Notes under the pieces: model-generated | Databases searched by the model: none | What the model was told of the DNA's origin: nothing | The model's input: only the letters and a program-made list of their open reading frames with translations | Made by a program: the position numbers and the translations under genes | Shown: positions 1-8,006 of the stretch, one piece after another | How the letters are laid out: each line of letters starts with the position of its first letter | Numbering within the stretch: the stretch's first letter is position 1 | Origin: an uncultured Burkholderiales bacterium | GTDB taxonomy: Bacteria > Pseudomonadota > Gammaproteobacteria > Burkholderiales > Burkholderiaceae_C | DNA: 53,499 nucleotides | Assembly (NCBI GenBank): GCA_903844385.1 | Contig: CAIMTJ010000027.1 | Coordinates: forward strand, 1 to 53,499 | Direction: 5' to 3'

Positions 1-7
1 CCGCGCT

Positions 8-60
8 GCGCTTGGGCGCTTGGGCGCTTGGGCGCTTGGGCGCTTGGGCGCTTAGGCGCT
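8..60. repeat. Octanucleotide tandem repeat
   Basis: The 8 bp unit GCGCTTGG is repeated five times without error from position 8, followed by one copy with a single change (GCGCTTAG) and a partial copy. It lies 24 bp beyond the stop codon of the receptor gene at 84-1070, so it is in the 3' flank of that gene or continues into whatever lies left of the window. No function can be assigned. Confidence 0.9.
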
Positions 61-83
61 ATGGCCGATGCGCCCGCGGCGCC

Positions 84-1070
84 TCAACCCTCCTCTTTGA
101 CCGCGCTCACCATGGGCGCCCAGCGCTTGATTTCATCGGCAAAGAACTGATTGAATTTGGGCACATCCCAGTCAAACGTTTCCATCGAACTTTTACTCAG
201 TTGCTCTTGCGCGGCGGGGCCCTTCATGATTTGACGCACCACCGCATTGAGCTTGGTCACGAGGGGCGCAGGCATGCCCGCCGGGCCCGAGAGCGAAAAC
301 CACGTGACCGAGGTGAGCTTGGAAAACCCCAGCTCCGCAAAGGTGGGGACATGGGGAAAATCCTTCAGTCGCTTGCTCGAAGACACCGCCAAAGCCTTCA
401 ATCGGCCAGCCTGGATGTGCACACTGGCGGTGGACAAGGTCGTGAAGGAGGCGGGGATTTGACCCGCGACCAAGTCGGCCATCGCTGGCGACGCGCCTTT
501 GTAGCCCACATGCACCATGTCGATCTTGGTCATGCGCTGGAACTCCTCACCGATCAAATAGCCATGGGTTCCTTTGCCAGGGGAGCCCCAACTCACACCA
601 CCCGCGGTCTTGTTGGCAAATTCAATGAAGCCCTTCACATCGTTCACCGGCACCTTGGCATTGATGGCCATGACGAGAGGGGGACCACCCAAGATGGCGA
701 TATGAGAAAAATCCTTCATGGGATCAAACGCCTTGGGGTTCTCTGCCGGTGCAATCACATGCGAGCCAATGCCAGAGACCACCAAGTTGTAGCCATCGGG
801 GGGTGAGTTGGCGACAAACTGTGAGCCAATGATGCCACCGGCGCCACCTTTGTTGTCGATCACAAAGGGCTGCTTGAAATAGTCGCTCAGTCCGGTGGTG
901 ACCGTGCGACCCAAGGTGTCAGCACTCCCACCCGGTGAGTAAGGCACGACCACTTTGACCGCGCGCTGGGGCCATTCGCTGCCTTGGGCCTGGGCCTCTT
1001 GCAATCCCATCCAACCCATCGCTCCCAAAAAGGGCGCTGCGGAGAGTTCCAGTAGTTGACGACGTTGCAC
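84..1070 (-). CDS. Bug/TctC-family periplasmic tricarboxylate-type solute receptor
   Basis: This encodes a 328-residue periplasmic binding protein of the Bug (TctC) family, which captures small carboxylates, often for tripartite tricarboxylate transporters. I start it at the GTG at 1070: a GAAGGA Shine-Dalgarno lies just upstream, and the protein then begins with a signal peptide carrying a twin-arginine-like QRRQLLEL motif and an AQA cleavage site near residue 28. The family signature follows at once: WPQRAVKVVVPYSPGGSAD, whose final Asp usually contacts the ligand. The longer ATG reading from 1106 would add 12 residues. No TctA or TctB membrane partner lies beside it, so it looks like one of the many orphan Bug receptors of Burkholderiales. 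Ligand unknown. Confidence 0.88.
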   Translation of the reverse strand: MQRRQLLELSAAPFLGAMGWMGLQEAQAQGSEWPQRAVKVVVPYSPGGSADTLGRTVTTGLSDYFKQPFVIDNKGGAGGIIGSQFVANSPPDGYNLVVSGIGSHVIAPAENPKAFDPMKDFSHIAILGGPPLVMAINAKVPVNDVKGFIEFANKTAGGVSWGSPGKGTHGYLIGEEFQRMTKIDMVHVGYKGASPAMADLVAGQIPASFTTLSTASVHIQAGRLKALAVSSSKRLKDFPHVPTFAELGFSKLTSVTWFSLSGPAGMPAPLVTKLNAVVRQIMKGPAAQEQLSKSSMETFDWDVPKFNQFFADEIKRWAPMVSAVKEEG

Positions 1071-1334
1071 AATGAATTCCTTCAAAAAAACCAAACAAAA
1101 AAACAACCCATCCCATCACGGGTCACGAACCAGTCAACCATCAGTCAACAACAGGCCGTGAGACGGCACACCCCATCGGCAAGTCTCACACCTGTTTATT
1201 TCTCTGCGCCAATTGTAGAGGACTTCGCTCAAACTCACCGGCAACGCTTGGGCAATATCCCCACAGAAAAAGCCCCTGCCACGGGTCTTTTTTGCTCGAG
1301 CGCGAAGCCAACGCTTTCGTGCACAATAGACAAC

Positions 1335-1751
1335 ATGTCCTCTTCGCACGAACTCCATCAAATCCATTTGCCCCCGACGTTCACGGATCTGTACAAGGAT
1401 CCCGCTCGACCCTACGCCAAACCCTCGCTGCCGTTTGCCGACATCTGCCAGCGCTACGACTGGTGCGAGGACATGGCACAAATGCTGTGTGAGCCTTCAC
1501 TGCACCAATTGGCCAGCTTGCACATCACCGAGCTGGACGTGATCGAGCGCACCTACCAAGGCCTCTTGGCAAGCCCCGAGGTGATGAACGCCCAAGAATG
1601 CACCTGGGTGATGCAGCGCTTGTGTGAATTGCTCAATTGGTCCATCGAGGACTTGCGAGCCCAACTCGATCGGGTGCGCTCCCACTGCGAAGACAACCCA
1701 GCGCAAGACACTGAGCGCCTCGCCGACGGCAACGCCAGCCCTAGCGCATGA
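1335..1751 (+). CDS. Uncharacterised protein coupled to pilD
   Basis: I do not recognise this 138-residue protein. It reads as a soluble, probably helical domain with a block rich in Cys, Trp and acidic residues (ICQRYDWCEDMAQMLCE near residues 38-54; CTWVMQRLCELLNW near 92-105) and a polar, disordered-looking tail. The ATG at 1335 has no strong Shine-Dalgarno; an upstream non-ATG start is possible. Its stop overlaps the pilD ATG by 4 bp (ATGA), which argues that it is a real gene translated together with pilD. In many relatives pilD follows pilB and pilC, which are absent here. A role linked to type IV pili is only a guess from position. Confidence 0.6.
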   Translation: MSSSHELHQIHLPPTFTDLYKDPARPYAKPSLPFADICQRYDWCEDMAQMLCEPSLHQLASLHITELDVIERTYQGLLASPEVMNAQECTWVMQRLCELLNWSIEDLRAQLDRVRSHCEDNPAQDTERLADGNASPSA

Positions 1752-2737
1752 ACGAGTCCGCGCCATTGTGGAGCAGCACTGTCTTGCTGGCCTCGTGGGT
1801 GTTGTGGTTGATCTTGGGCCTGATCGTGGGCAGCGCCATGAATGCGCTCATTCACCGCCTGCCCTTGATGCTCTTGGCGCCCGACCCACCGATCGATCCC
1901 CATGCGATCAACGCGTTGAATGCACCCCATTCGCCTCCTGCGCACTCTCCCCCCCCCGCACCCAGGCTCAGCCTGTGGTGGCCGCGTTCACACTGCCCGC
2001 TGTGCCTGCACCCCCTGGGGCTTTTACAACTGCTGCCCGTGCTCAGCTTTTTGCGCCAAGGCGGGCGATGCCATTTTTGCAAAGGCGCCATCGCGCCTCG
2101 CTACTTGTGGGTTGAGATCCTGAGCGGGGTGTGGTGGTGTTGGTGCGCTTGGCGCTTCATGCAACCCTTGGGCAGCGTTGGGTTGGGTGCCCTCTCCACC
2201 AGCACGACAAGCCTTGCGCTCTCGGCATTCAGTGTGAGCACGCTGGGGGCTCAAGTCGCTGCTTGCGCACTGTGGTCGCTTTGGGGCTCGCTTTTGATTG
2301 CCCTGGCCGCCATCGACTGGGAGCACCAGTTGCTCCCAGACGCCCTCACACAGTTGCTGCTTTGGGCGGGCTTGATCGCCTCGGGCAGTGGCCTGTTGAA
2401 CATCGAGCTACACGCCTCGCTTTGGGGGGCGGTGCTGGGATATGGCAGTTTTGCGGGCATTGCACTGCTCTACCAAGCGCTCACTGGGCGCGAAGGGCTT
2501 GGGCAGGGCGACTTCAAGCTGCTCGGCGCTATGGGCGCCTGGCTGGGCCCCTGGGCCCTGATCCCGATCGTCTTCATGGCCTCTTTGTCGGGCTTACTCT
2601 TGGGACTTTGGCGCGTGCGCCTTGAGGGCCTGGCGCAACTGCACAACCCCATGCCCTTTGGGCCCTTTTTGGTGCTGGGGGCTGTGGTCACCCTGGTGTG
2701 GGGACCGGCCGCGTGGCTGAGCTTGCTGCTGCATTGA
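1748..2737 (+). CDS. pilD: Prepilin peptidase / N-methyltransferase
   Basis: Inner-membrane aspartyl protease that cleaves the leader of type IV prepilins and pseudopilins and methylates the new N-terminus. The 329-residue product has an N-terminal membrane segment (about residues 13-33), then the cytoplasmic zinc-type motif with two CxxC pairs (Cys83/Cys86 and Cys108/Cys111). It continues into hydrophobic segments carrying the two catalytic aspartates, Asp190 in AIDWEHQLLPD and Asp255 in the GxGD motif GQGDFK. A Pro/His-rich stretch near residues 47-75 lengthens the first loop. It overlaps the preceding small gene by 4 bp and is followed after 64 bp by coaE, the usual order in this group. 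Confidence 0.95.
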   Translation: MNESAPLWSSTVLLASWVLWLILGLIVGSAMNALIHRLPLMLLAPDPPIDPHAINALNAPHSPPAHSPPPAPRLSLWWPRSHCPLCLHPLGLLQLLPVLSFLRQGGRCHFCKGAIAPRYLWVEILSGVWWCWCAWRFMQPLGSVGLGALSTSTTSLALSAFSVSTLGAQVAACALWSLWGSLLIALAAIDWEHQLLPDALTQLLLWAGLIASGSGLLNIELHASLWGAVLGYGSFAGIALLYQALTGREGLGQGDFKLLGAMGAWLGPWALIPIVFMASLSGLLLGLWRVRLEGLAQLHNPMPFGPFLVLGAVVTLVWGPAAWLSLLLH

Positions 2738-2801
2738 GCCCAAGAAGGAGCCCTGTCCACCATGAACACCCACCACCTTAACCCCAAACGCTGAGCATCC
2801 C

Positions 2802-3425
2802 ATGCAACACATTGGCATCACTGGTGGCATCGGCAGCGGCAAAAGCACCGTCACCCAAATGTGGGTGCGCTGTGGTGCCCAGGCGATCGATGCCGATCAA
2901 CTCTCGCGAGACCTCACCCGCTCGGGCGGTGCGGCCATTGACCTGATCCGACAAGCCTTTGGTCCAGCGGCCATCGGCAGCGATGGCGCCATGGACCGCG
3001 CGCACATGCGCGAACGCGTCTTCAGCGACCCCCACGTCAAAGCCCAACTCGAGGCCATCCTCCACCCCATGATCCGAGACGCATCTGAGCGCTTGAGTCA
3101 AGCGGCTCGCTTGAGTGGTGCTCAGGTCTTGGTGCACGACATCCCCTTGCTCGTGGAGTCGGGTCGACATGGCAGGCATTTGGACCGCGTCTTGGTGGTC
3201 GACTGCAGCCCTGAGACCCAAGTGAGTCGCGTCATGGCCAGAAGCGGCTTGTCGCGCGACGAGGTCCTTCGCATCATCCAAGCCCAAGCGAGCCGCCAGG
3301 CAAGGCTGGCCGCGGCGGACTGGGTGATTGTGAATGAGGACATCAGCCTTTCTGAACTCGAGCGTGAGGTGCAAGCCCTTTACCAATTGGCCCTCACACC
3401 CAAGGGCAGGCCTGCGAGGCAGTAG
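2802..3425 (+). CDS. coaE: Dephospho-CoA kinase
   Basis: Catalyses the last step of coenzyme A synthesis, ATP-dependent phosphorylation of dephospho-CoA on the ribose 3'-hydroxyl. The 207-residue length is normal for the family. The P-loop ITGGIGSGKST occupies residues 6-16. The CoA-domain segments HPMIRDA and VLVHDIPLLVESG follow in the expected order, and LVVDCSPETQ and RQARLAAADWVI mark the C-terminal half. It sits between pilD and zapD on the same strand. CoaX, an earlier enzyme of the same pathway, is encoded in this window at 47664-48461. Confidence 0.96.
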   Translation: MQHIGITGGIGSGKSTVTQMWVRCGAQAIDADQLSRDLTRSGGAAIDLIRQAFGPAAIGSDGAMDRAHMRERVFSDPHVKAQLEAILHPMIRDASERLSQAARLSGAQVLVHDIPLLVESGRHGRHLDRVLVVDCSPETQVSRVMARSGLSRDEVLRIIQAQASRQARLAAADWVIVNEDISLSELEREVQALYQLALTPKGRPARQ

Positions 3426-3603
3426 CGAGGAGACAAGCTCTGGTGCTGATTTCTGGGTCGTTCGCGGCTCACGGGGCTTGAGCCTTGCAGCCAGGGTTCA
3501 ATGGGTGCCCACCCGCCTTTTGTGATGCTCGGCAACCCTGAGACGCGGACGCAAAACTCACAAATTAAGTGCTTGAGCGATAAAAATCAAGGCCAGTCGA
3601 GGG

Positions 3604-3609
3604 TATGAT
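3604..3609 (+). promoter_or_regulatory. Possible -10 element upstream of zapD
   Basis: The hexamer TATGAT, one change from the sigma-70 -10 consensus, lies 27 bp before the zapD GTG in the 211 bp coaE-zapD gap. I see no matching -35 at 16-18 bp spacing, so this is a weak suggestion that zapD-yacG may have its own promoter. Confidence 0.25.
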
Positions 3610-3636
3610 TTGACAGTCCTACACTTGACCCTAACC

Positions 3637-4389
3637 GTGATCCTTTTTGAACACCCCTTTAATGAGCGAGTCCGCACCTATTTGCGGCTCGAGCATTTGT
3701 TTGATCGCTTTGAGCAACTCATTGTGCGAGAAATGGCCTTGGATCACCATTTTTGCTTCACCACGCTCTTTGAGATCATCGAAGTGGGCGGTCGCACCGA
3801 CCTCAAAACCGACATGCTCAAGGACCTGGATCGCCACCGGCTGCACTTGATCACGTTTCGCAACAATGCCAGTGTGGACCAACAAGTTTTAGAAACCGTC
3901 CTCTCGCGCATTGACCACGCCTTTGACAGCTTGAACGGCCTGGGCTCCAAAATCAACCAACTGGTCGGGGAGAATGATTTTCTCGCCAGCCTCAAGAACA
4001 GAATCTCCATTCCTGGCGGCACTTGTGGTTTTGATTTGCCCATCTACCACGCCTGGCAACAAAAACCCGTCGCCCTGCGCCAAGACAATATGAAGCACTG
4101 GACCGAGCCCTTGGAGCCCCTCAAGACCAGTGTGGACATCTTGCTGGGCTTGATGCGCGACAACGCCAGTGCGCAAAAAGTCTCGGCCTCTGGGGGGGTG
4201 TTTCAGCAAAACCTCCCGCAAGGCAAGTTCCAGCTCTTGCGCCTCTATATTGACCCGGCCCTCAACTTGATTCCAGAAATCAGCGGCAACCGCATGATGG
4301 TCTCCATCCGATTGATGCAACAAGGCGATGACGGTCGACTCCAAGCGAGCAACACCGACACCACCCTCGAGCTCGCCTTGTGCAGTTGA
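3637..4389 (+). CDS. zapD: Cell division protein ZapD (FtsZ-ring associated)
   Basis: Cytoplasmic protein that binds and bundles FtsZ filaments and stabilises the Z ring. The product is 250 residues, the normal family length. I start it at the GTG at 3637, giving (M)ILFEHPFNERVRTYLRLEHLF, which aligns with the conserved start of ZapD proteins; the open frame continues up to a TTG at 3610, but those nine residues have no counterpart in the family. Further hallmarks are SRIDHAFDSL, the long helical middle and the C-terminal beta-rich part with GKFQLLRLYID. Gene order coaE-zapD-yacG matches that in E. coli and other proteobacteria. Confidence 0.94.
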   Translation: MILFEHPFNERVRTYLRLEHLFDRFEQLIVREMALDHHFCFTTLFEIIEVGGRTDLKTDMLKDLDRHRLHLITFRNNASVDQQVLETVLSRIDHAFDSLNGLGSKINQLVGENDFLASLKNRISIPGGTCGFDLPIYHAWQQKPVALRQDNMKHWTEPLEPLKTSVDILLGLMRDNASAQKVSASGGVFQQNLPQGKFQLLRLYIDPALNLIPEISGNRMMVSIRLMQQGDDGRLQASNTDTTLELALCS

Positions 4390-4462
4390 GCCTTCGACTT
4401 GACTGCGCCAGAGCACTGCACACCCCACACCACCAGACACCTCGCCTCAAGGAGTTCGCGTC

Positions 4463-4810
4463 TTGTCCACCGCTCGAATCGTCACGTGTCCCGCTTGCCA
4501 AGGCCCCAGCGTTTACGCCCCCGACAATGCCTATCGACCGTTTTGCTCTCGTCGCTGCAAAGAGCATGACTTTGGCGCTTGGGCCAACGAGGAACACCGA
4601 CTCCCGCAAGCGCCGTCCAGTGATGAGCTCGACCCCGATCAAGACTTGGAGAGGGATCTGGGGGCCGCGTCGGATTTGGGATGGGACCCAGGCGTGCGTT
4701 CGGCCTTGGGCGTCAACGGGGTGGGCCCATTGAGCCTGGGCCCTGACGGTTTGCCGCCATTGCCCGGCGGCTCTGCGGGCGCTCAGCCCACGCTCAAACG
4801 GCTTCAATAG
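4463..4810 (+). CDS. yacG: DNA gyrase inhibitor / zinc protein YacG
   Basis: Small zinc-binding protein reported in E. coli to bind GyrB and inhibit gyrase. The zinc site is CPAC (Cys9, Cys12) and CSRRC (Cys28, Cys32), spaced as in the family, with the following helix KEHDFGAWANEEHRLP. Translation starts at a TTG at 4463, supported by a strong AAGGAG eight bases upstream and by the exact fit of the N-terminus. The product is 115 residues, while the usual length is about 60-70. The extra C-terminal part is acidic, then Gly/Pro/Leu-rich and probably disordered. It ends 50 bp from the convergent mutT gene. Confidence 0.9.
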   Translation: MSTARIVTCPACQGPSVYAPDNAYRPFCSRRCKEHDFGAWANEEHRLPQAPSSDELDPDQDLERDLGAASDLGWDPGVRSALGVNGVGPLSLGPDGLPPLPGGSAGAQPTLKRLQ

Positions 4811-4860
4811 CGCAACACTGGCTGGCTCTCTGAGGCGTTAGAGCGCTGTGGCCTTGGGGT

Positions 4861-5451
4861 CTAGGCTCTGGCGAGCCGATCGAGCACCGGATAGGCCCCA
4901 GGCAGCACTGGACTCACTCTCACCGGCAAGGTCTGCCACGCCGCCGCTTGCCCCTCTCGCATTTGCATCTCGCCAGCCCACTGAGTGACTCGGCAAAAGT
5001 GCAACTCCACCAACGCATGGGGATAGAGCACACACTCCACACACCACGGCTCAAAGACGCGAATCTCAAGCCCCAACTCCTCTTGGAGTTCCCGAGCCAG
5101 CGCCTCGCCCAAGCTCTCTGCGCCTTCAAATTTACCCCCAGGAAACTCCCAGTAACCCGCGTACACCTTGCCCGGTGGGCGCGAGGTCATCAAGAATGCG
5201 CCATCGGTGCGCATCAAAATCGCCACCGCCACTTGTGTTGGAGCTTGCGCCAAGCGCACTTGAAATTCGGGGCTGTTGGGGTTGAAGACGCGCGCCTGGT
5301 GAGCCTCGGACGGCCTGACTTCACTCACCTCATTGACCACACCGCCCTCACTCGGGGCCGCTTGCCAAAGAAGCCGCTCTTGGCCCTGGATTGGCACGAG
5401 ACCGAGTTTGACCAAGCCCGGATAAACCGAGGGTGGGCAAGGCTGGGTCAT
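4861..5451 (-). CDS. mutT: Nudix hydrolase, MutT-like (8-oxo-dGTP diphosphatase)
   Basis: Probably hydrolyses 8-oxo-dGTP to the monophosphate, cleansing the nucleotide pool. A complete Nudix box is present: Gly106, Glu112, then REL-Q-EELGL at residues 120-128, matching GX5EX7REUXEEXGU. It is preceded by the MutT-typical PPGKVYAGYWEFPGGK. The open frame gives 196 residues, while MutT proteins are about 130-150; residues 1-64 have no obvious counterpart and are Pro/Glu-rich. A GTG at 5259 would give a normal-length protein. I keep the ATG at 5451 because it lies 36 bp from the upstream ATPase gene, but the start is unsettled. Confidence 0.85.
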   Translation of the reverse strand: MTQPCPPSVYPGLVKLGLVPIQGQERLLWQAAPSEGGVVNEVSEVRPSEAHQARVFNPNSPEFQVRLAQAPTQVAVAILMRTDGAFLMTSRPPGKVYAGYWEFPGGKFEGAESLGEALARELQEELGLEIRVFEPWCVECVLYPHALVELHFCRVTQWAGEMQMREGQAAAWQTLPVRVSPVLPGAYPVLDRLARA

Positions 5452-5487
5452 GCTCGCGCGCTCAGGCTTGGACTCAGGCCAGCGCGC

Positions 5488-6492
5488 TCAATCGAGCGAC
5501 GCATTGTCGTCATCCAAGTCCAGCCCTTGGTCGGCAATGGCGCCATGGCGGGGATGATCGGTGACAGCCGTGCTGCCCTGGGTGGCGCGTGCCGAGTAAT
5601 CCTTGGCAAACTGGTAGGCCACGCGGCCTGAGCGTGACCCCCGCTCTAGCGCCCACAACAGCGCTGGCGCTTGGGCCGCGGCCAGTGCCGCAGGGGGCAA
5701 CTTCATGTACACCAACCACTGCTGCACAATGCTCCAGTACTCGTCTTGGGAGAAGGGATAAAAACTGATCCACAAACCAAAGCGCTCGGACAAAGAGATT
5801 TTTTCCTCCACCCCTTCTCCGGGATGGATCTCACCGGTATGGCTCGAGGAGTGGGAGAGGTTTTCTTGCATGTACTCGGGCAACAAATGGCGACGGTTGC
5901 TGGTGGCGTAAATGAGCACATTGGCACTGCTGGCCGACACCGTGCCGTCCAAAATGGATTTGAGCGCCTTGTAGCTCGCTTCGCCCTCTTCAAAGCTCAA
6001 GTCGTCACAAAACACGATGAACTTCTCCGGGCGATGGCTCACCAAATCCATCAAGTCGGGCAAGTCCACCAAATCGGATTTGTCCACCTCAATGAGCCTG
6101 AGGCCCAAGTGGGCGTACTCATTCAAACACGCTTTGATCAAGGACGATTTACCCGTGCCTCGCGAGCCACTCAAGAGCACATTGTTGGCCCCCAAACCCT
6201 GCACAAATTGCAAGGTGTTGCGCGCCAACTTGTCTCTTTGGCCATCGATCTCTTTGAGGTCGGCGAACCTGAGCGGCGCGAGCTGGCGCACGGGCTCGAG
6301 CACCCCGTGACCGCTTGAGCGCACCCGGTAGCGGTAGGCAATACTCGCTTGCCAATCGGGCTCACTCAGGGGCATGGGGAGGACCGCCTCGATGCGAGCC
6401 ATGAGGCTCAAGGCGCGCTCCATGAGCAGTTCGAGCTTTGGAGACAAGCCCAGGTCCTGGGCAGGGGTGGGGGTCAATGGTGGGTGATTCAT
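5488..6492 (-). CDS. DUF815-family AAA-type ATPase
   Basis: Predicted ATP-binding protein of the DUF815 family, function not established. The 334-residue protein has a helical N-terminal region, a Walker A loop GSRGTGKSS (about residues 109-117) and a Walker B strand FIVFCDDLSFEE (about 158-169). A sensor-like YATSNRRHLLPEYM segment follows, then the family hallmark SERFGLWISFYPFSQDEY and a C-terminal RSGRVAYQFAKDY. It lies between argJ and mutT on the same strand, a neighbourhood I know from other Comamonadaceae. DUF815 proteins are predicted ATPases related to ClpX/Lon-type AAA modules. A role in protein or DNA remodelling would be inference. Confidence 0.88.
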   Translation of the reverse strand: MNHPPLTPTPAQDLGLSPKLELLMERALSLMARIEAVLPMPLSEPDWQASIAYRYRVRSSGHGVLEPVRQLAPLRFADLKEIDGQRDKLARNTLQFVQGLGANNVLLSGSRGTGKSSLIKACLNEYAHLGLRLIEVDKSDLVDLPDLMDLVSHRPEKFIVFCDDLSFEEGEASYKALKSILDGTVSASSANVLIYATSNRRHLLPEYMQENLSHSSSHTGEIHPGEGVEEKISLSERFGLWISFYPFSQDEYWSIVQQWLVYMKLPPAALAAAQAPALLWALERGSRSGRVAYQFAKDYSARATQGSTAVTDHPRHGAIADQGLDLDDDNASLD

Positions 6493-6606
6493 GGTGTCAA
6501 AAAAAGAAAGTCAATCCAACAGAAAAAAAGCAGTCTTGTGAGTCCACGCCAACGCTGGCCAACAGTGGCCAAGGATGGACGCTCTAGGGGGCCGGTGTGT
6601 GTAAGC

Positions 6607-6639
6607 CTCAGCGCTCGCCCATCCCTCGCAGGCGCTGAG
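6607..6639. repeat. Inverted repeat downstream of argJ
   Basis: CTCAGCGC at 6607-6614 and GCGCTGAG at 6632-6639 are perfect 8 bp arms with a 17-base loop, in the 178 bp gap between argJ and the DUF815 ATPase gene. It could form a hairpin at the 3' end of the argJ message, but no T-run follows on the minus strand, so it is not a standard intrinsic terminator. Two T7 runs occur about 80-125 bp further on, just before the ATPase start. Confidence 0.5.
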
Positions 6640-6670
6640 CCCAGGACAGGCCAGACTCCCGCTGCTGGCC

Positions 6671-7921
6671 TCAACTGCGGTAGTCCGCATTGATGCTCAC
6701 GTAATCGTGCGAGAGGTCACAAGTCCAGACACTTTGCGCGTGTGGGCCCCGTCCCAAGAGCACGCGCACCACGATCTCGGACTGGGCCATGACGGCCTGG
6801 CCTTGGGACTCCATATAGCCTGGGTGACGACCGCCTTGGGTGACCACATGCACATCGTCCAAGTACATCTCGATGCGGTTTTGCGCCAAGTCGGCAATGC
6901 CGGCATAGCCCACAGCAGCCAAGATGCGGCCCAGATTGGGGTCGCTGGCGAAAAATGCGGTTTTGACCAAGGGCGAGTGTGCAATGGCGTAAGCCACTTG
7001 CAAACACTCGGCGTCACTCGCGCCTTGCTCGACACTCACCGTGATGAATTTCGTCGCCCCTTCGGCGTCTCGGATGATGGCTTGGGCGAGGTCGCAGGCG
7101 ACTTCGCACAAGGCCTCCAGCAGGGCTTGGGCCTGGGGTTCGTGCCAGCTCTTGATCACCGGGTGCTGGGCGTGGTGGGTGGACATCACGACGAAGGAAT
7201 CGTTGGTGGAGGTGTCGCCGTCGACGGTGATGCGGTTAAAGCTGCGCTGGGCGATCTCGTGGGCCAAGGCCGGCATCAACGCAGCATCAATGCAGGCATC
7301 CGTCGCCAAAAACCCGAGCATGGTGGCCATATTGGGGCGGATCATCCCCGCTCCTTTGGCCATGCCCGTGATGCTCACGCGTTGGCCATGCACCATGAGC
7401 TCTCGGCTGTAAGCCTTGGGCTGGGTGTCGGTGGTCATGATGGCGTTGGCGGCATCGAGCCAACTACTCAAGCCCAAAGTACGCACCGCTTCGGGCAAGA
7501 CGGCTTGAATTTTCTCCACCGGCAAGGGCTCCATGATCACGCCCGTTGAAAACGGCAGCACCTGCTGTGCACTCACCCCAAGCAAAGCGGCCACATCGGC
7601 ACAAGTCGCTTGGGCATGGGCCAAGCCCGAGGCCCCGGTGCCCGCATTGGCGTTGCCGGTGTTGATGACCAAGGCGCGCACGCCTTGGGCTGGGTTGGGG
7701 TGGGTGGGCAACTCAGCCAAGTGGGCACGACACACCTGCACGGGGGCTGCGCAAAACCGGTTTTGTGTGAACACCGCCCCCACGGTGCTGCCCGGTGCCA
7801 AGCGCATGAGCGTGACATCGCGTCGACCCACTTTTTTGATGCCCGCACTCACCACGGCCAACTCCAGTCCAGCAATGGCTCGCAAGTCTTGGGGCTCAGG
7901 CAGGGGTAAGTTGACGGGCAT
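6671..7921 (-). CDS. argJ: Bifunctional ornithine acetyltransferase / N-acetylglutamate synthase
   Basis: Arginine biosynthesis enzyme that recycles the acetyl group from N-acetylornithine to glutamate and may also use acetyl-CoA. The precursor cuts itself into alpha and beta chains; the cleavage site is visible in [17 protein letters not shown], with the bond between Ala199 and Thr200 and Thr200 as nucleophile. Other family marks are NTGNANAGTG (about 87-96) and [10 protein letters not shown] (about 125-134). The C-terminal [12 protein letters not shown] is also typical. The length of 416 residues is slightly above the usual 400-410. ATG at 7921. It is encoded downstream of secA with an 85 bp gap. 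Confidence 0.96.
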   Translation of the reverse strand: MPVNLPLPEPQDLRAIAGLELAVVSAGIKKVGRRDVTLMRLAPGSTVGAVFTQNRFCAAPVQVCRAHLAELPTHPNPAQGVRALVINTGNANAGTGASGLAHAQATCADVAALLGVSAQQVLPFSTGVIMEPLPVEKIQAVLPEAVRTLGLSSWLDAANAIMTTDTQPKAYSRELMVHGQRVSITGMAKGAGMIRPNMATMLGFLATDACIDAALMPALAHEIAQRSFNRITVDGDTSTNDSFVVMSTHHAQHPVIKSWHEPQAQALLEALCEVACDLAQAIIRDAEGATKFITVSVEQGASDAECLQVAYAIAHSPLVKTAFFASDPNLGRILAAVGYAGIADLAQNRIEMYLDDVHVVTQGGRHPGYMESQGQAVMAQSEIVVRVLLGRGPHAQSVWTCDLSHDYVSINADYRS

Positions 7922-8006
7922 GACAAGGCTCTTTCAAAAGTTAAGGCCAAAGGCGATGGGTGGGCTCAGGACCATGGGTGCAAAGCAGGCGTTTGAGCTT
8001 GAAGGA

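Noticed and set aside
12-806. 264-residue open frame on the plus strand across the receptor gene
   Set aside because: It is antisense to the Bug receptor, begins in the octamer repeat and has no recognisable domain; it is a shadow of GC-rich coding DNA.
6556-6571. TGGCCA-ACAG-TGGCCA hairpin upstream of the DUF815 gene as a terminator
   Set aside because: The T-run is more than 20 bases away and the stem is short; noted only as a weak structure.
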